Positions 1-7,745 of a stretch of DNA of 64,000 nucleotides are shown here, in pieces. The stretch spans positions 62,001 to 126,000 of the forward strand of contig JACRCQ010000073.1 of the NCBI GenBank assembly GCA_016218915.1, read 5' to 3'. How positions within the stretch are numbered: position 1 is the first letter of the stretch; each line of letters opens with the position of its first letter. The notes below the pieces were generated by a model that saw nothing but the letters and a program-made list of their open reading frames with translations, made no database searches and was not told the origin of the DNA. The position numbers were made by a program, and so were the translations under genes. Source of the DNA: Deltaproteobacteria bacterium. GTDB taxonomy: Bacteria; Myxococcota_A; Polyangia; Polyangiales; Polyangiaceae.

Positions 1-170
1 AGCAGGCGATCCAGATCCCGCAGTCGACCGAAGCCTTGATCGAGATGGGAGAGAAGGGGCTCTGGCGCAGCGATGCCAAGGCTTCGCAGCCTCCGCCTGC
101 GCCCAAGATGCCATCGAAGCCGCCCAAGCCCATGCCCCCGTCACCGACCCCGTCGGCCAAAGGCGAGTAG
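1..170 (+). CDS. C-terminal fragment of a protein with a Pro/Lys-rich tail
   Basis: The reading frame is already open at base 3 and runs 55 codons to TAG at 168-170. The visible part begins QAIQIPQSTEALIEMGEKGLW and ends in a low-complexity Pro/Ala/Lys/Met tail (KMPSKPPKPMPPSPTPS). Codon use is GC-rich at third positions like the neighbours. The bulk of the gene lies outside the window, so no function can be given. The tail resembles a disordered C-terminus rather than a folded domain. Confidence 0.6.
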   Translation, partial: QAIQIPQSTEALIEMGEKGLWRSDAKASQPPPAPKMPSKPPKPMPPSPTPSAKGE

Positions 171-332
171 ATAGAGCAGGGGCTGCAGGCCGCAGGCTGC
201 AGGGCAGTCTGGCACCATCGCCGCGTCTGTTCCAACAGCGCATGGGTCTGGCCTGCGCGGATCAGTCAATTCACAATGGGCATCCGGGCCGCTTACGCCC
301 TATCATGACAGGACCCTGCAAGGAGGCTTGTC

Positions 333-2321
333 ATGCGCTTCGGGCTTGCGTTGCTCTTCGCCTGCGGTCTGACGATCGGATGCAGCGCGGGCGGTAATGA
401 TCCCCCGTACGTCAGCGGAGGAGGCTCAGGCGGTGCCCCGGACGGCAGCGCAGGCAGCGCTGGCACGTCAGACGGCTCGGTAGGTCCGGACACGCCGATG
501 ACGTTCGACCAGCTGGTGATCGACACCCCGCCCCAGGAGACGACCGTGGTCGAGGGCGGCTATGACGGAACCGGTCCTGATCCTGACGCGCCCCCGCTGT
601 GCTCCGACGCTCCGCCGCCAGCTGCGCAGATATCGGTCGGCATCTGTGCGACTGCGACGGACGACGAGTGCGATGGCAAGTCCGATCCGCCGAACATGCA
701 AGGGCATTCGATCCCGAACGGGGCGTTTGGCAACGGGTTTGATGACGACTGCGACGGGCTTGTGGACGAAGGGTGCGACTGCGACGGGCTGCACCAGGTG
801 GGCACCACGAAGGACTGCTACCTGATGCCGTCGTCGTGGGTGGACGACGCGACGAAGGTGCCGGTGGGCTGGTGCGCGTTGAACAGCAAGGGAACGGTCA
901 AGTGCGTGTCCAAGGGAGGGAACCCGGAGAATCCGATACGGGAGTGGGACGGCGAGTGCCGCGGAGCGCAGCCTCCGTTCAACGACGATGCGTGCTCGGC
1001 GGGAGACTTCAACTGCGACGGCGTCCCGTTGAACCCGCTCAGCCAGGACTGCGGGTGCATCGAGAATCCGGTGACCTGCCCGACCGAACCGGTGAAGATG
1101 AATCCGTTCCCGGACGGGACGGACCTGACGAAGAAGGATCCGCTCAATCCGCTGATCGATCCGGGCACGCCGTTCATCATCGACGGCTACGCATGGATTG
1201 CGGACAACGTGGAGCAGCAGGCTACGGGCTGGTCCTGGGAGCTCACGGGCGGAGACTGCGACAACATCCTGCCGCACCCGACCTTTGCCATCTACAAGGG
1301 GTCGACCGGGCAGAGCGGGAAGATTGGCACGCAGGGCAACAACCTCGGCTCGAACGGCAAGCAGCACGGGTTCACGACCCCTGCGGACAACGCGCAGCAC
1401 CAGATCTGGCCTGCGTTCTCGCTTTCGGGCGACTACATCCTCAAGGGCAAGTTCGAGCTGCAGGGCAAGAACTACGAGTGCACGCTCAAGGTGCAGGTCC
1501 GTGCCCCGGGCATCCGTGCGGAGCTGTGCTGGGACACAGCCGGCGATGATGGCAACAACGACGTCGACTTGCACTTCGCCCGCCTGCAGGGCAACAGCGG
1601 GTGTGCGCAGCACGGGTGGTTCCTTCCGTGCGACTCGGCGCCGAATGCCGACGACTGCTACTACAACTCGAGCTCCGGGTGCACGAGCGGCGACGATCCC
1701 GGCTGGGGCTACGCAGACAGCCACAAGGCGGCGTGCCACGGATGGGGATCGCTTCGCGGAACGCCTGGCTTCCCTGACAACTTCCCGTGCACCAACCCGC
1801 GCCTGGATCGCGACAACATCTCGTGTGCGCCGGGGCAGACCGATCCCAACGGCTGGCCGATCATCAAGGGCGAGTTCTGCGGGCCGGAGAACATCAATCT
1901 CGACAACCCGAAGAGCGCGGATCGATTCGTGGTGGGGGCGCAGTGCTACGACTGCGTGGGAACCAAGCACCCGGCCACGCATCCGCACATCAACATCTAC
2001 TGCAATGGTGAGCGCAAGCTATCGGCCGGATACGATCCGGCCAACCCTCCGCCCTACTTCCCTGCCTTGATCGAAGGTGGTGCGGATTGGGGGGGCAGCC
2101 TCTGGGAGGCAGCCGTGGTCACGTGGAAGGGTGATCCTGCGGATCCGTGTCAGATCGATCCCATTCCGAGCAAGACACCGAACCCGCAATCGGACGGCAC
2201 GAACCAGAACTGCGTGGAGAACGGGCCGGAGAACAACGGCACCGGCCAGCCGACCGACCTGTGGCTCTTCAGCGCCTCGGGCGCGTACCCCACGACACCC
2301 GCGAGCGTCTGTTGGCATTGA
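333..2321 (+). CDS. Secreted lipoprotein with MopE-like acidic metal-binding motifs
   Basis: A 662-residue probable outer-surface lipoprotein of unknown role. AGGAGG at 321-326 sits 6 nt before the ATG and fixes the start; TTCACA (270-275) and TACGCC (294-299) are a possible promoter. Residues 1-17 form a signal peptide with a lipobox-like TIGC, followed by a Gly/Ser/Ala-rich spacer to about residue 45. Two acidic motifs, GFDDDCDGLVDEGCDCDG and a shorter DFNCDG, match the N-x-DDDCDG-x-x-DE repeats of MopE-type putative metal-binding surface proteins common in myxobacteria. The remaining two thirds are rich in Trp, Gly, Asn and paired Cys and look like an extracellular beta-rich domain. I recognise no enzyme motif. 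The signal peptide and metal motif are seen directly; metal binding itself is inferred. Confidence 0.8.
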   Translation: MRFGLALLFACGLTIGCSAGGNDPPYVSGGGSGGAPDGSAGSAGTSDGSVGPDTPMTFDQLVIDTPPQETTVVEGGYDGTGPDPDAPPLCSDAPPPAAQISVGICATATDDECDGKSDPPNMQGHSIPNGAFGNGFDDDCDGLVDEGCDCDGLHQVGTTKDCYLMPSSWVDDATKVPVGWCALNSKGTVKCVSKGGNPENPIREWDGECRGAQPPFNDDACSAGDFNCDGVPLNPLSQDCGCIENPVTCPTEPVKMNPFPDGTDLTKKDPLNPLIDPGTPFIIDGYAWIADNVEQQATGWSWELTGGDCDNILPHPTFAIYKGSTGQSGKIGTQGNNLGSNGKQHGFTTPADNAQHQIWPAFSLSGDYILKGKFELQGKNYECTLKVQVRAPGIRAELCWDTAGDDGNNDVDLHFARLQGNSGCAQHGWFLPCDSAPNADDCYYNSSSGCTSGDDPGWGYADSHKAACHGWGSLRGTPGFPDNFPCTNPRLDRDNISCAPGQTDPNGWPIIKGEFCGPENINLDNPKSADRFVVGAQCYDCVGTKHPATHPHINIYCNGERKLSAGYDPANPPPYFPALIEGGADWGGSLWEAAVVTWKGDPADPCQIDPIPSKTPNPQSDGTNQNCVENGPENNGTGQPTDLWLFSASGAYPTTPASVCWH

Positions 2322-2375
2322 CGGTCGCCGCTCGATGACGACAAGCGGCCCGGGTTGCGCTACACCTGCGCAGCC

Positions 2376-4085
2376 ATGACCAACGCAACCGACCCGGACA
2401 AGCCTGCCGAAGGCGCAGGCGAATCGCTCGACTTCATCCGCACCATCGTCACCGACGACGTCAAGGCTGGCAAGAACGCCGGCCGCGTGCAGACCCGATT
2501 TCCGCCGGAGCCCAACGGCTACCTGCACATCGGTCACGCCAAGTCGATCTGTCTGAACTTCGGCATCGCCAAGCAGTTCGGCGGCAAGTGCAACCTGCGC
2601 TTCGACGACACCAACCCGACCAAGGAAGACGTAGAGTACGTCGACTCGATCAAGGAAGACATCCGCTGGCTCGGCTTTGACTGGGACGACCGGGAGTTCT
2701 ACGCCTCGGACTACTTCGAGCAGCTCTACGAGTGGGCCGAGCATCTGATCAAGACCGGCAAGGCCTATGTCGACAGCCTGGAAGCCGACAAGATGCGCGA
2801 GTACCGCGGCACGCTCACCGAGCCGGGCAAGCCCAGCCCGGATCGCGATCGCCCGCCCCAGGAGAGCCTCGATCTGTTCAGGCGCATGCGCGCTGGCGAG
2901 TTCCCCGACGGCGCCCTGGTGCTGCGTGCCAAGGTCGATCTGGCCTCGCCGAACTTCAACATGCGCGACCCGATCCTCTACAGGATTCGACGCGCCCACC
3001 ACCACCGCACCGGCGACAAGTGGCTCATCTACCCGATGTACGACTGGGCCCACGGGCAGTCCGACGCGATCGAAGGGATCACGCATTCGATCTGCACGCT
3101 CGAGTTCGAGAATCACCGTCCCCTGTACGACTGGTTCCTGGACAACATCCCGGCCCCCTGTCACCCGCAGCAGATCGAGTTCGCGCGCCTCAACCTCACC
3201 TACACCATGATGAGCAAGCGCAAGCTGCTGCGTCTGGTGCAGGACGGCTACGTGAGCAGCTGGGACGATCCGCGCATGCCGACCCTCTCCGGTCTGCGTC
3301 GCCGCGGCTACACCGCTGCGGCAATCCGCGAGTTCGCGGACCGCATCGGTGTTGCCAAGCGCGACAGCATCGTCGACGTGGCACTGCTCGAGCACTGCGT
3401 GCGCGACGATCTCAATGCGAGCGCCCCGCGGGTCATGGCCGTGCTGCGTCCGCTCAAGGTCGTGCTCGAAAACTACCCCGAGGGGCAGGTCGAGCACTTC
3501 GAGCTTCCCGCGCACCCTGACAACCCCGAGATGAACATGCGCAAGATCCCATTCTCGCGCGTGCTTTACATCGAGCATGACGACTTCATGGAGGACCCCC
3601 CCAAGAAGTTCTTCCGTCTCGCTCCGGGACGCGAAGTGCGGCTGCGCGGCGGCTACTTCATCAAGTGCAACTCCGTGGTCAAGGATCCGGTCACCGGCGA
3701 GATCCTGGAGCTTCGCTGCTCCTACGACCCTGCGACCCGGGGAGGCGTCGCACCCGATGGACGCAAGGTCAAGGTGACCATCCACTGGGTGTCGGCCGAT
3801 CACGCGATCGAGGCCGAGGTGCGTCTCTACGATCGGCTCTTCAGCGATCCGGATCCGGGCGCGGACAGGGAGGGGGTGGATTGGACTTCGCTGATCAATC
3901 CGAATTCCCTTGAGGTGCTCAAGGGGTGCAAGCTCGAGCACACGGCTGCGGGCGCCGAGCCCGAGAGCCGCTGGCAGTTCGAGCGAATCGGCTACTTCTG
4001 CGCGGATCGCAGGGACAGCAAGCCCGGTGCGCTCGTGTTCAACCGCACCGTCTCGCTCAAAGAAGACAACTGGCGCAAAGGGTAG
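2376..4085 (+). CDS. glnS: Glutaminyl-tRNA synthetase
   Basis: Class Ic aminoacyl-tRNA synthetase that charges tRNA-Gln with glutamine in the cytoplasm. The class I signature HIGH is at residues 51-54 within PEPNGYLHIGHAKS, and the KMSKS-type loop appears as MMSKRKL at about 278-284. The GlnRS motif LRFDDTNPTKE follows the first signature, and the C-terminal anticodon-binding beta-barrels are present (about 340-560). At 569 residues it has the usual bacterial GlnRS length. An upstream TTG at 2355 would add seven residues, but ATG 2376 starts just before the conserved LDFIRTIVTDD segment. No Shine-Dalgarno is visible; TACACC at 2361-2366 could be a -10 box for a leaderless mRNA. A dedicated GlnRS suggests direct tRNA-Gln charging. 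The gene converges on trxB. Confidence 0.97.
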   Translation: MTNATDPDKPAEGAGESLDFIRTIVTDDVKAGKNAGRVQTRFPPEPNGYLHIGHAKSICLNFGIAKQFGGKCNLRFDDTNPTKEDVEYVDSIKEDIRWLGFDWDDREFYASDYFEQLYEWAEHLIKTGKAYVDSLEADKMREYRGTLTEPGKPSPDRDRPPQESLDLFRRMRAGEFPDGALVLRAKVDLASPNFNMRDPILYRIRRAHHHRTGDKWLIYPMYDWAHGQSDAIEGITHSICTLEFENHRPLYDWFLDNIPAPCHPQQIEFARLNLTYTMMSKRKLLRLVQDGYVSSWDDPRMPTLSGLRRRGYTAAAIREFADRIGVAKRDSIVDVALLEHCVRDDLNASAPRVMAVLRPLKVVLENYPEGQVEHFELPAHPDNPEMNMRKIPFSRVLYIEHDDFMEDPPKKFFRLAPGREVRLRGGYFIKCNSVVKDPVTGEILELRCSYDPATRGGVAPDGRKVKVTIHWVSADHAIEAEVRLYDRLFSDPDPGADREGVDWTSLINPNSLEVLKGCKLEHTAAGAEPESRWQFERIGYFCADRRDSKPGALVFNRTVSLKEDNWRKG

Positions 4086-4094
4086 CAACGCATC

Positions 4095-4163
4095 ATGGAG
4101 CCGCGACCGTAAGGGAGAGGGCTATGCCTCGCGTGGCAGCCCGCTCGCTGACGCTCGCGGCTC
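4095..4163. repeat. Long palindromic repeat (copy 1) between convergent glnS and trxB
   Basis: Bases 4098-4117 and 4144-4163 are inverted repeats matching at 17 of 20 positions. Between them GGGCT...AGCCC and GCC...GGC continue the stem, so almost the whole 66 bases can fold into one long hairpin. It lies between two gene ends pointing at each other and could terminate both transcripts. Its first 23 bases (4095-4117) recur at 5243-5265 with 21 identities, so it is a dispersed repeat rather than only a terminator. Confidence 0.75.
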
Positions 4164-4176
4164 CGAGCGCGTTTCG

Positions 4177-5136
4177 CTAGTGCGCCTCTTCCGCGCCGAG
4201 CAGCCGCTCGGCTTCCAGTGCAGCCATGCATCCGCTGCCAGCCGCGGTCACGGCCTGGCGGTAGGTCCAATCCTGCACGTCGCCCGCGGCAAACACGCCC
4301 TTGACGTTGGTCTGCGACGTGCCCGGGATCGTCTTGATGTAGCCGTTGGAGTGCAGCTCCACCTGGCCTCGGAACAGGTCCGTGTTCGGCGTGTGCCCGA
4401 TGGCAACGAACAGCGCCCGGATCGAGATGGTCGACAGCTCTCCGCTCTTGACGTTTCTGAGGCGTAGCCCGGTCACCTCGTCCTTGGCCACATCCAGGAC
4501 TTCGTCGACCACGCTGTCGTAGACGACCTTGACCTTGGGGTTGGCGAGCAGCCGGGCCTGCATGGTCTTGCTGGCGCGGAACTCGTTTCGACGGTGGATG
4601 AGGGTGACGGTCTTGCACATGCCGGCAAGGTAGGTGGCCTCCTCCATCGCGGTGTCGCCGCCGCCGACCACGGCGACGTCGGCGTTGCGGTACAAGGCTC
4701 CATCGCACACGGCGCATGCGCTCACGCCCTTGTTCTTGAGGGCTTCTTCGCTTGGCAGGCCGATGTAGTTGGCTCGGGCGCCCGTCGCGATGATGATCGT
4801 TCGCGTCAGCAGCGGCTCGGGCTCGTCCGTCCAGACCTTGTACGGACGCTGCGACAGGTCGACCTTGGTGACGTCCGCGGTGATAATCTCGGTCCCCTGC
4901 TTTTCAGCCTGATCGCGCATGCGCTGCATCAGATCCGTGCCCCGGACCTTTTCCGGGAATCCTGGGAAGTTCTCCACCTCGGTGGTGAACATCAGCTGGC
5001 CGCCTGGGATCAGTCCACCCGCCGAGAATCCCTCGATCAGCAGTGGCTTGATGTTGGCACGCGCTGCGTAGATGGATGCGGTCAATCCGGCCGGGCCGGA
5101 ACCGATGACGATGACGTTGCGGATGGTAGAGGACAT
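4177..5136 (-). CDS. trxB: Thioredoxin-disulfide reductase
   Basis: FAD-dependent cytoplasmic enzyme that passes electrons from NADPH to thioredoxin. Family landmarks are in order: FAD motif GSGPAG at residues 12-17, redox-active CAVC (Cys141, Cys144), NADPH motif GGGDTA at 158-163, and the C-terminal FAD motif GVFAAGDV. At 319 residues it has the standard low-molecular-weight TrxR length. The longer open frame upstream is rejected because ATG 5136 begins directly at the beta-strand before the FAD loop. TATCTG on the minus strand (5144-5149) is 7 nt upstream of the ATG and there is no Shine-Dalgarno, so the mRNA may be leaderless. Repeat elements flank the gene on both sides. Confidence 0.97.
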   Translation of the reverse strand: MSSTIRNVIVIGSGPAGLTASIYAARANIKPLLIEGFSAGGLIPGGQLMFTTEVENFPGFPEKVRGTDLMQRMRDQAEKQGTEIITADVTKVDLSQRPYKVWTDEPEPLLTRTIIIATGARANYIGLPSEEALKNKGVSACAVCDGALYRNADVAVVGGGDTAMEEATYLAGMCKTVTLIHRRNEFRASKTMQARLLANPKVKVVYDSVVDEVLDVAKDEVTGLRLRNVKSGELSTISIRALFVAIGHTPNTDLFRGQVELHSNGYIKTIPGTSQTNVKGVFAAGDVQDWTYRQAVTAAGSGCMAALEAERLLGAEEAH

Positions 5137-5242
5137 GGCTCGCCAGATAGCACCGTGGGTGTCGGCTTGCACGCGGGACGCGTGCGGGTCGTTGGGGTAC
5201 CTGCATGGGAGCCGCAGCCGGGGCGAAGGGTTCCGCCACGCG

Positions 5243-5301
5243 ATGGAGCCGCGACGGTCAGGGAGCGGGTCCTTGCGCGACGCCTTGACGCGGCCCGCTC
5301 C
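5243..5301. repeat. Dispersed repeat (copy 2) upstream of ssb
   Basis: Bases 5243-5265 match the left arm of the copy at 4095-4117 at 21 of 23 positions. An inner stem GGAGCGGG (5262-5269) / CCCGCTCC (5294-5301) can form a hairpin, but the outer arms differ from copy 1. The probable -35 box of ssb (TTGACG, 5285-5290) lies inside this repeat. Confidence 0.65.
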
Positions 5302-5313
5302 ACCGCGTACGCC
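5285..5313 (+). promoter_or_regulatory. Probable ssb promoter, partly inside the repeat
   Basis: TTGACG (5285-5290), a 17-nt spacer and TACGCC (5308-5313). The -10 box ends 6 nt before the ssb ATG, which would give a transcript starting at or next to the start codon. The -35 hexamer lies in the loop of repeat copy 2. Confidence 0.5.
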
Positions 5314-5319
5314 GTCCCA

Positions 5320-5817
5320 ATGGCTGAAGGTTTCAATCGCGTTTTGCTCCTGGGCAACCTTGGCGCTGACCCCGAGCTCAAGATGACCCAGGGTGGTACG
5401 GCCGTCCTGAAGCTCCGCCTCGCTACGACCGAGCGCTACCAGGACAAGAGCGGAGTGTGGCAGGACCGCACCGAGTGGCACTCGGTCGTGGTCTGGGGCA
5501 AACGTGCCGAGTCGCTCCACAAGATCCTGGCAAAAGGCTCCAACATCTTCGTGGAGGGCTCGCTCCGCACCTCGAGCTACGAGGATCGTGAGGGCAACAA
5601 GCGGTACAAGACCGAGGTGTCGGCCAACCGCGTGCTGCTCGGCGGGCGAGGCGGGGGCGGCGGCGGCGGAGGCGGCGGTGGTGGTGGACGGGGACCGTCG
5701 ATCGACGAGGATCCCCAGCCCTCGGCTCCTCGGGCACCGCGCGGCGGTGGGCCCGCTCCGTCGGATGACGGTCCGCCCCCGGATGATTTCCCGGTCGACG
5801 ACGACCTTCCATTCTGA
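5320..5817 (+). CDS. ssb: Single-stranded DNA-binding protein
   Basis: Binds single-stranded DNA during replication, recombination and repair. Residues 1-105 are the OB-fold, starting MAEGFNRVLLLGNLGADPEL and including the RTEWHSVVVWGK and EGSLRTSSYED segments of bacterial SSB. A run of 13 glycines (about 111-123) begins a disordered linker, and the protein ends in the acidic tip DDDLPF that recruits partner proteins. At 165 residues it has normal length. ATG 5320 is chosen because the conserved N-terminus starts there; the longer open frame upstream crosses the intergenic repeat. No Shine-Dalgarno is visible. An anchored protein of unknown role follows 12 nt downstream, probably in the same operon. 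Confidence 0.96.
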   Translation: MAEGFNRVLLLGNLGADPELKMTQGGTAVLKLRLATTERYQDKSGVWQDRTEWHSVVVWGKRAESLHKILAKGSNIFVEGSLRTSSYEDREGNKRYKTEVSANRVLLGGRGGGGGGGGGGGGGRGPSIDEDPQPSAPRAPRGGGPAPSDDGPPPDDFPVDDDLPF

Positions 5818-5829
5818 GAGAGAGACACC

Positions 5830-7647
5830 ATGGCACGAGGCCTGCGTCGGTTTGCGTGGGCGGGCGGGGTTGCAGCACGGGTGCGTCTTGGCGTTGCCCT
5901 TCTCGCTGCCTTCGCCGCTCTGATCTGGTTCGGGTGCAAGGACAAGAAGCCGGCGCCGGAGCCGCCACCCACTGCAGCGGTGCCTCCGCCTGCGGGCCTG
6001 CTTGCCGACGTATTCCTGACCACACCCGACGTCACCTGGCAGCGTGTACGGGGAAAGGTTGGCGGCCCTGCGGCACTTCTCCCCACCACCTTTCCCACGC
6101 TGGTGGTGACGCTTCTCGGCATGCCGCCGCAGGTGGCTGAGCAGCTGGACGCGAACCTGCCGGCCTACGGCGCAGTGCTCGAGCTGGGGCCGGGCGGCGC
6201 CCTGGACGTGGTGCTGGCTGTGCATCTGCGCGACGAAGCACGTGTGATCGAGACGCTGACGGCAGGGCAGGAGCCTCGCTACACGGCCAAGAAGGACGCG
6301 AGCGGCGTGCTTCTGATCGAGCCCAAGGTCAAGTCCTCGGACCCGTTTGCAGCCATGGGCATCGCGAATCACTACCTGATTGCGAGCAAGTCGCCGCAGG
6401 CGCTCGTCGCGGCCAGCGGATACGTGACGCGTACCCTGCCCACGCTTCCCAAACCCGCGTCCGAGCTCACGTTGGTCGCAGGCCACGACGCGCTGGCAGG
6501 ACCGATCGCCGTGCGGATTCGTGCGGAGTGGGCCGCGTTCAAGAAGGCTCGCGAGAAGGATGACCAGGAGCTGCGCCAGCAGCACGGTGGGCGCGCACCC
6601 GACTTCGGGGATCCGGCCGCGGCACTGGCCGACATCGACGGCAAGATCCGGCGTCTGACCGAGATCATGACGGATCTGGCGCAGGCCAGGCTGGAGATGA
6701 ACTCCGACGAGACGGGCGTTCACTCGCGTCTGGCCATGGTTCCCCAGCCAGGAGCAGGCGTCGCTTCGCGCGAAATCGGCGCCCTGGTCGTGGGCGACCC
6801 CAATCCGGTGCTCGAGCTGCCCGCCGGTTCAGTCGTCGCCCTGCTCACGCGCGACTCCGACGAGGTCCGCAAGGCAGGCGCCCAGGATCAGGTCGACGGG
6901 CTGGCGCACGTCCTCGGTGATCGGATTGCGGCCGAGGATCGAAAGAAGGTGGGCGACGTTCTGGAAGGGTGGGCGCGGGGCAGGGGAGACTGGATCGTTG
7001 CGGGTGTGGAGTGGACCGCCGAGTCCAGGGCGCTGCTGGTGCGGGGCTCGGTCAAGGATGGTGCGACGCTCGACAAGGCAGTGGAAGGGATGTTCGAGCT
7101 GACCAAGGTGCCGGGATTGAAGGACCCGATCGAGCAGTTCGCAGGGAAGATCGCCTTTGGAAAGCCGACGACCGACGGCCCCTACAAGACCATCCACGTG
7201 CAGCGCGAAGCACCTTCGCGCAATGCCGAGACCAAGAAGGAGGGGGCCAAGGGAGACGTGGTGGTCAAGCGCCGCAAGGGCTCCGACTCGGGCGAGTTCG
7301 ACGTCAGCTGGCAGATCGACCCTGCTGCGTCGCTCTTCAGGATTCTCGCCACCGCCAACGCGAAGGCGTGGTTGGCGGCGGAATCCAAGGCCAAGCCCCC
7401 GACCCTGGGTGAAGATCCGGAGATCGCCAATGCGGTAAGGGCCCTGGGAAACGACAGCTCGTTCGTGTTCCTCTTCCAGCCTTTCAAGCTGATGGTCGGC
7501 CTGACGTCTCGTTCATCCGCCCAGCAGAAGCCCTCTTCTGCACCGGTGGTCTTCTCCTATGGGCGGTCCAAGGCTGACGGCTGGTTCCGGCTCGACCTAC
7601 CGTACGGGGTCGTTGCCGAAGTGGCCCGGGGCATCCTGACTCGCTGA
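5830..7647 (+). CDS. Membrane-anchored or lipoprotein of unknown function
   Basis: A 605-residue protein I do not recognise. Residues 15-38 are a hydrophobic export segment ending LIWFGCKDKK, which could be a lipobox or an N-terminal anchor; a Pro/Ala linker follows. The rest is a soluble alpha/beta protein with regular strands, an alternating charged helical region around 235-290 (KKAREKDDQELRQQHGG), and no catalytic motif visible to me. It starts 12 nt after ssb, with a purine-rich GAGAGAGA before the ATG, so it is probably co-transcribed. The layout resembles DUF3352-like myxobacterial surface proteins, but this is only an impression. Confidence 0.8.
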   Translation: MARGLRRFAWAGGVAARVRLGVALLAAFAALIWFGCKDKKPAPEPPPTAAVPPPAGLLADVFLTTPDVTWQRVRGKVGGPAALLPTTFPTLVVTLLGMPPQVAEQLDANLPAYGAVLELGPGGALDVVLAVHLRDEARVIETLTAGQEPRYTAKKDASGVLLIEPKVKSSDPFAAMGIANHYLIASKSPQALVAASGYVTRTLPTLPKPASELTLVAGHDALAGPIAVRIRAEWAAFKKAREKDDQELRQQHGGRAPDFGDPAAALADIDGKIRRLTEIMTDLAQARLEMNSDETGVHSRLAMVPQPGAGVASREIGALVVGDPNPVLELPAGSVVALLTRDSDEVRKAGAQDQVDGLAHVLGDRIAAEDRKKVGDVLEGWARGRGDWIVAGVEWTAESRALLVRGSVKDGATLDKAVEGMFELTKVPGLKDPIEQFAGKIAFGKPTTDGPYKTIHVQREAPSRNAETKKEGAKGDVVVKRRKGSDSGEFDVSWQIDPAASLFRILATANAKAWLAAESKAKPPTLGEDPEIANAVRALGNDSSFVFLFQPFKLMVGLTSRSSAQQKPSSAPVVFSYGRSKADGWFRLDLPYGVVAEVARGILTR

Positions 7648-7745
7648 GTATTTCAATAAGGGCGTTGCCCTGACGCTCAAAGAAGCGTGCCCGTCCCCCG
7701 ATCCCGCAGTAGTATGTAGCCATCCTTTTTGCCGGAGGTTGAGCT

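Noticed and set aside
2019..4088. A 689-codon minus-strand frame over glnS
   Set aside because: glnS is unambiguous on the plus strand; the antisense frame lacks any motif.
5137..5319. tRNA or small structured RNA between trxB and ssb
   Set aside because: The stems belong to the dispersed repeat; no cloverleaf or acceptor CCA pattern is present.
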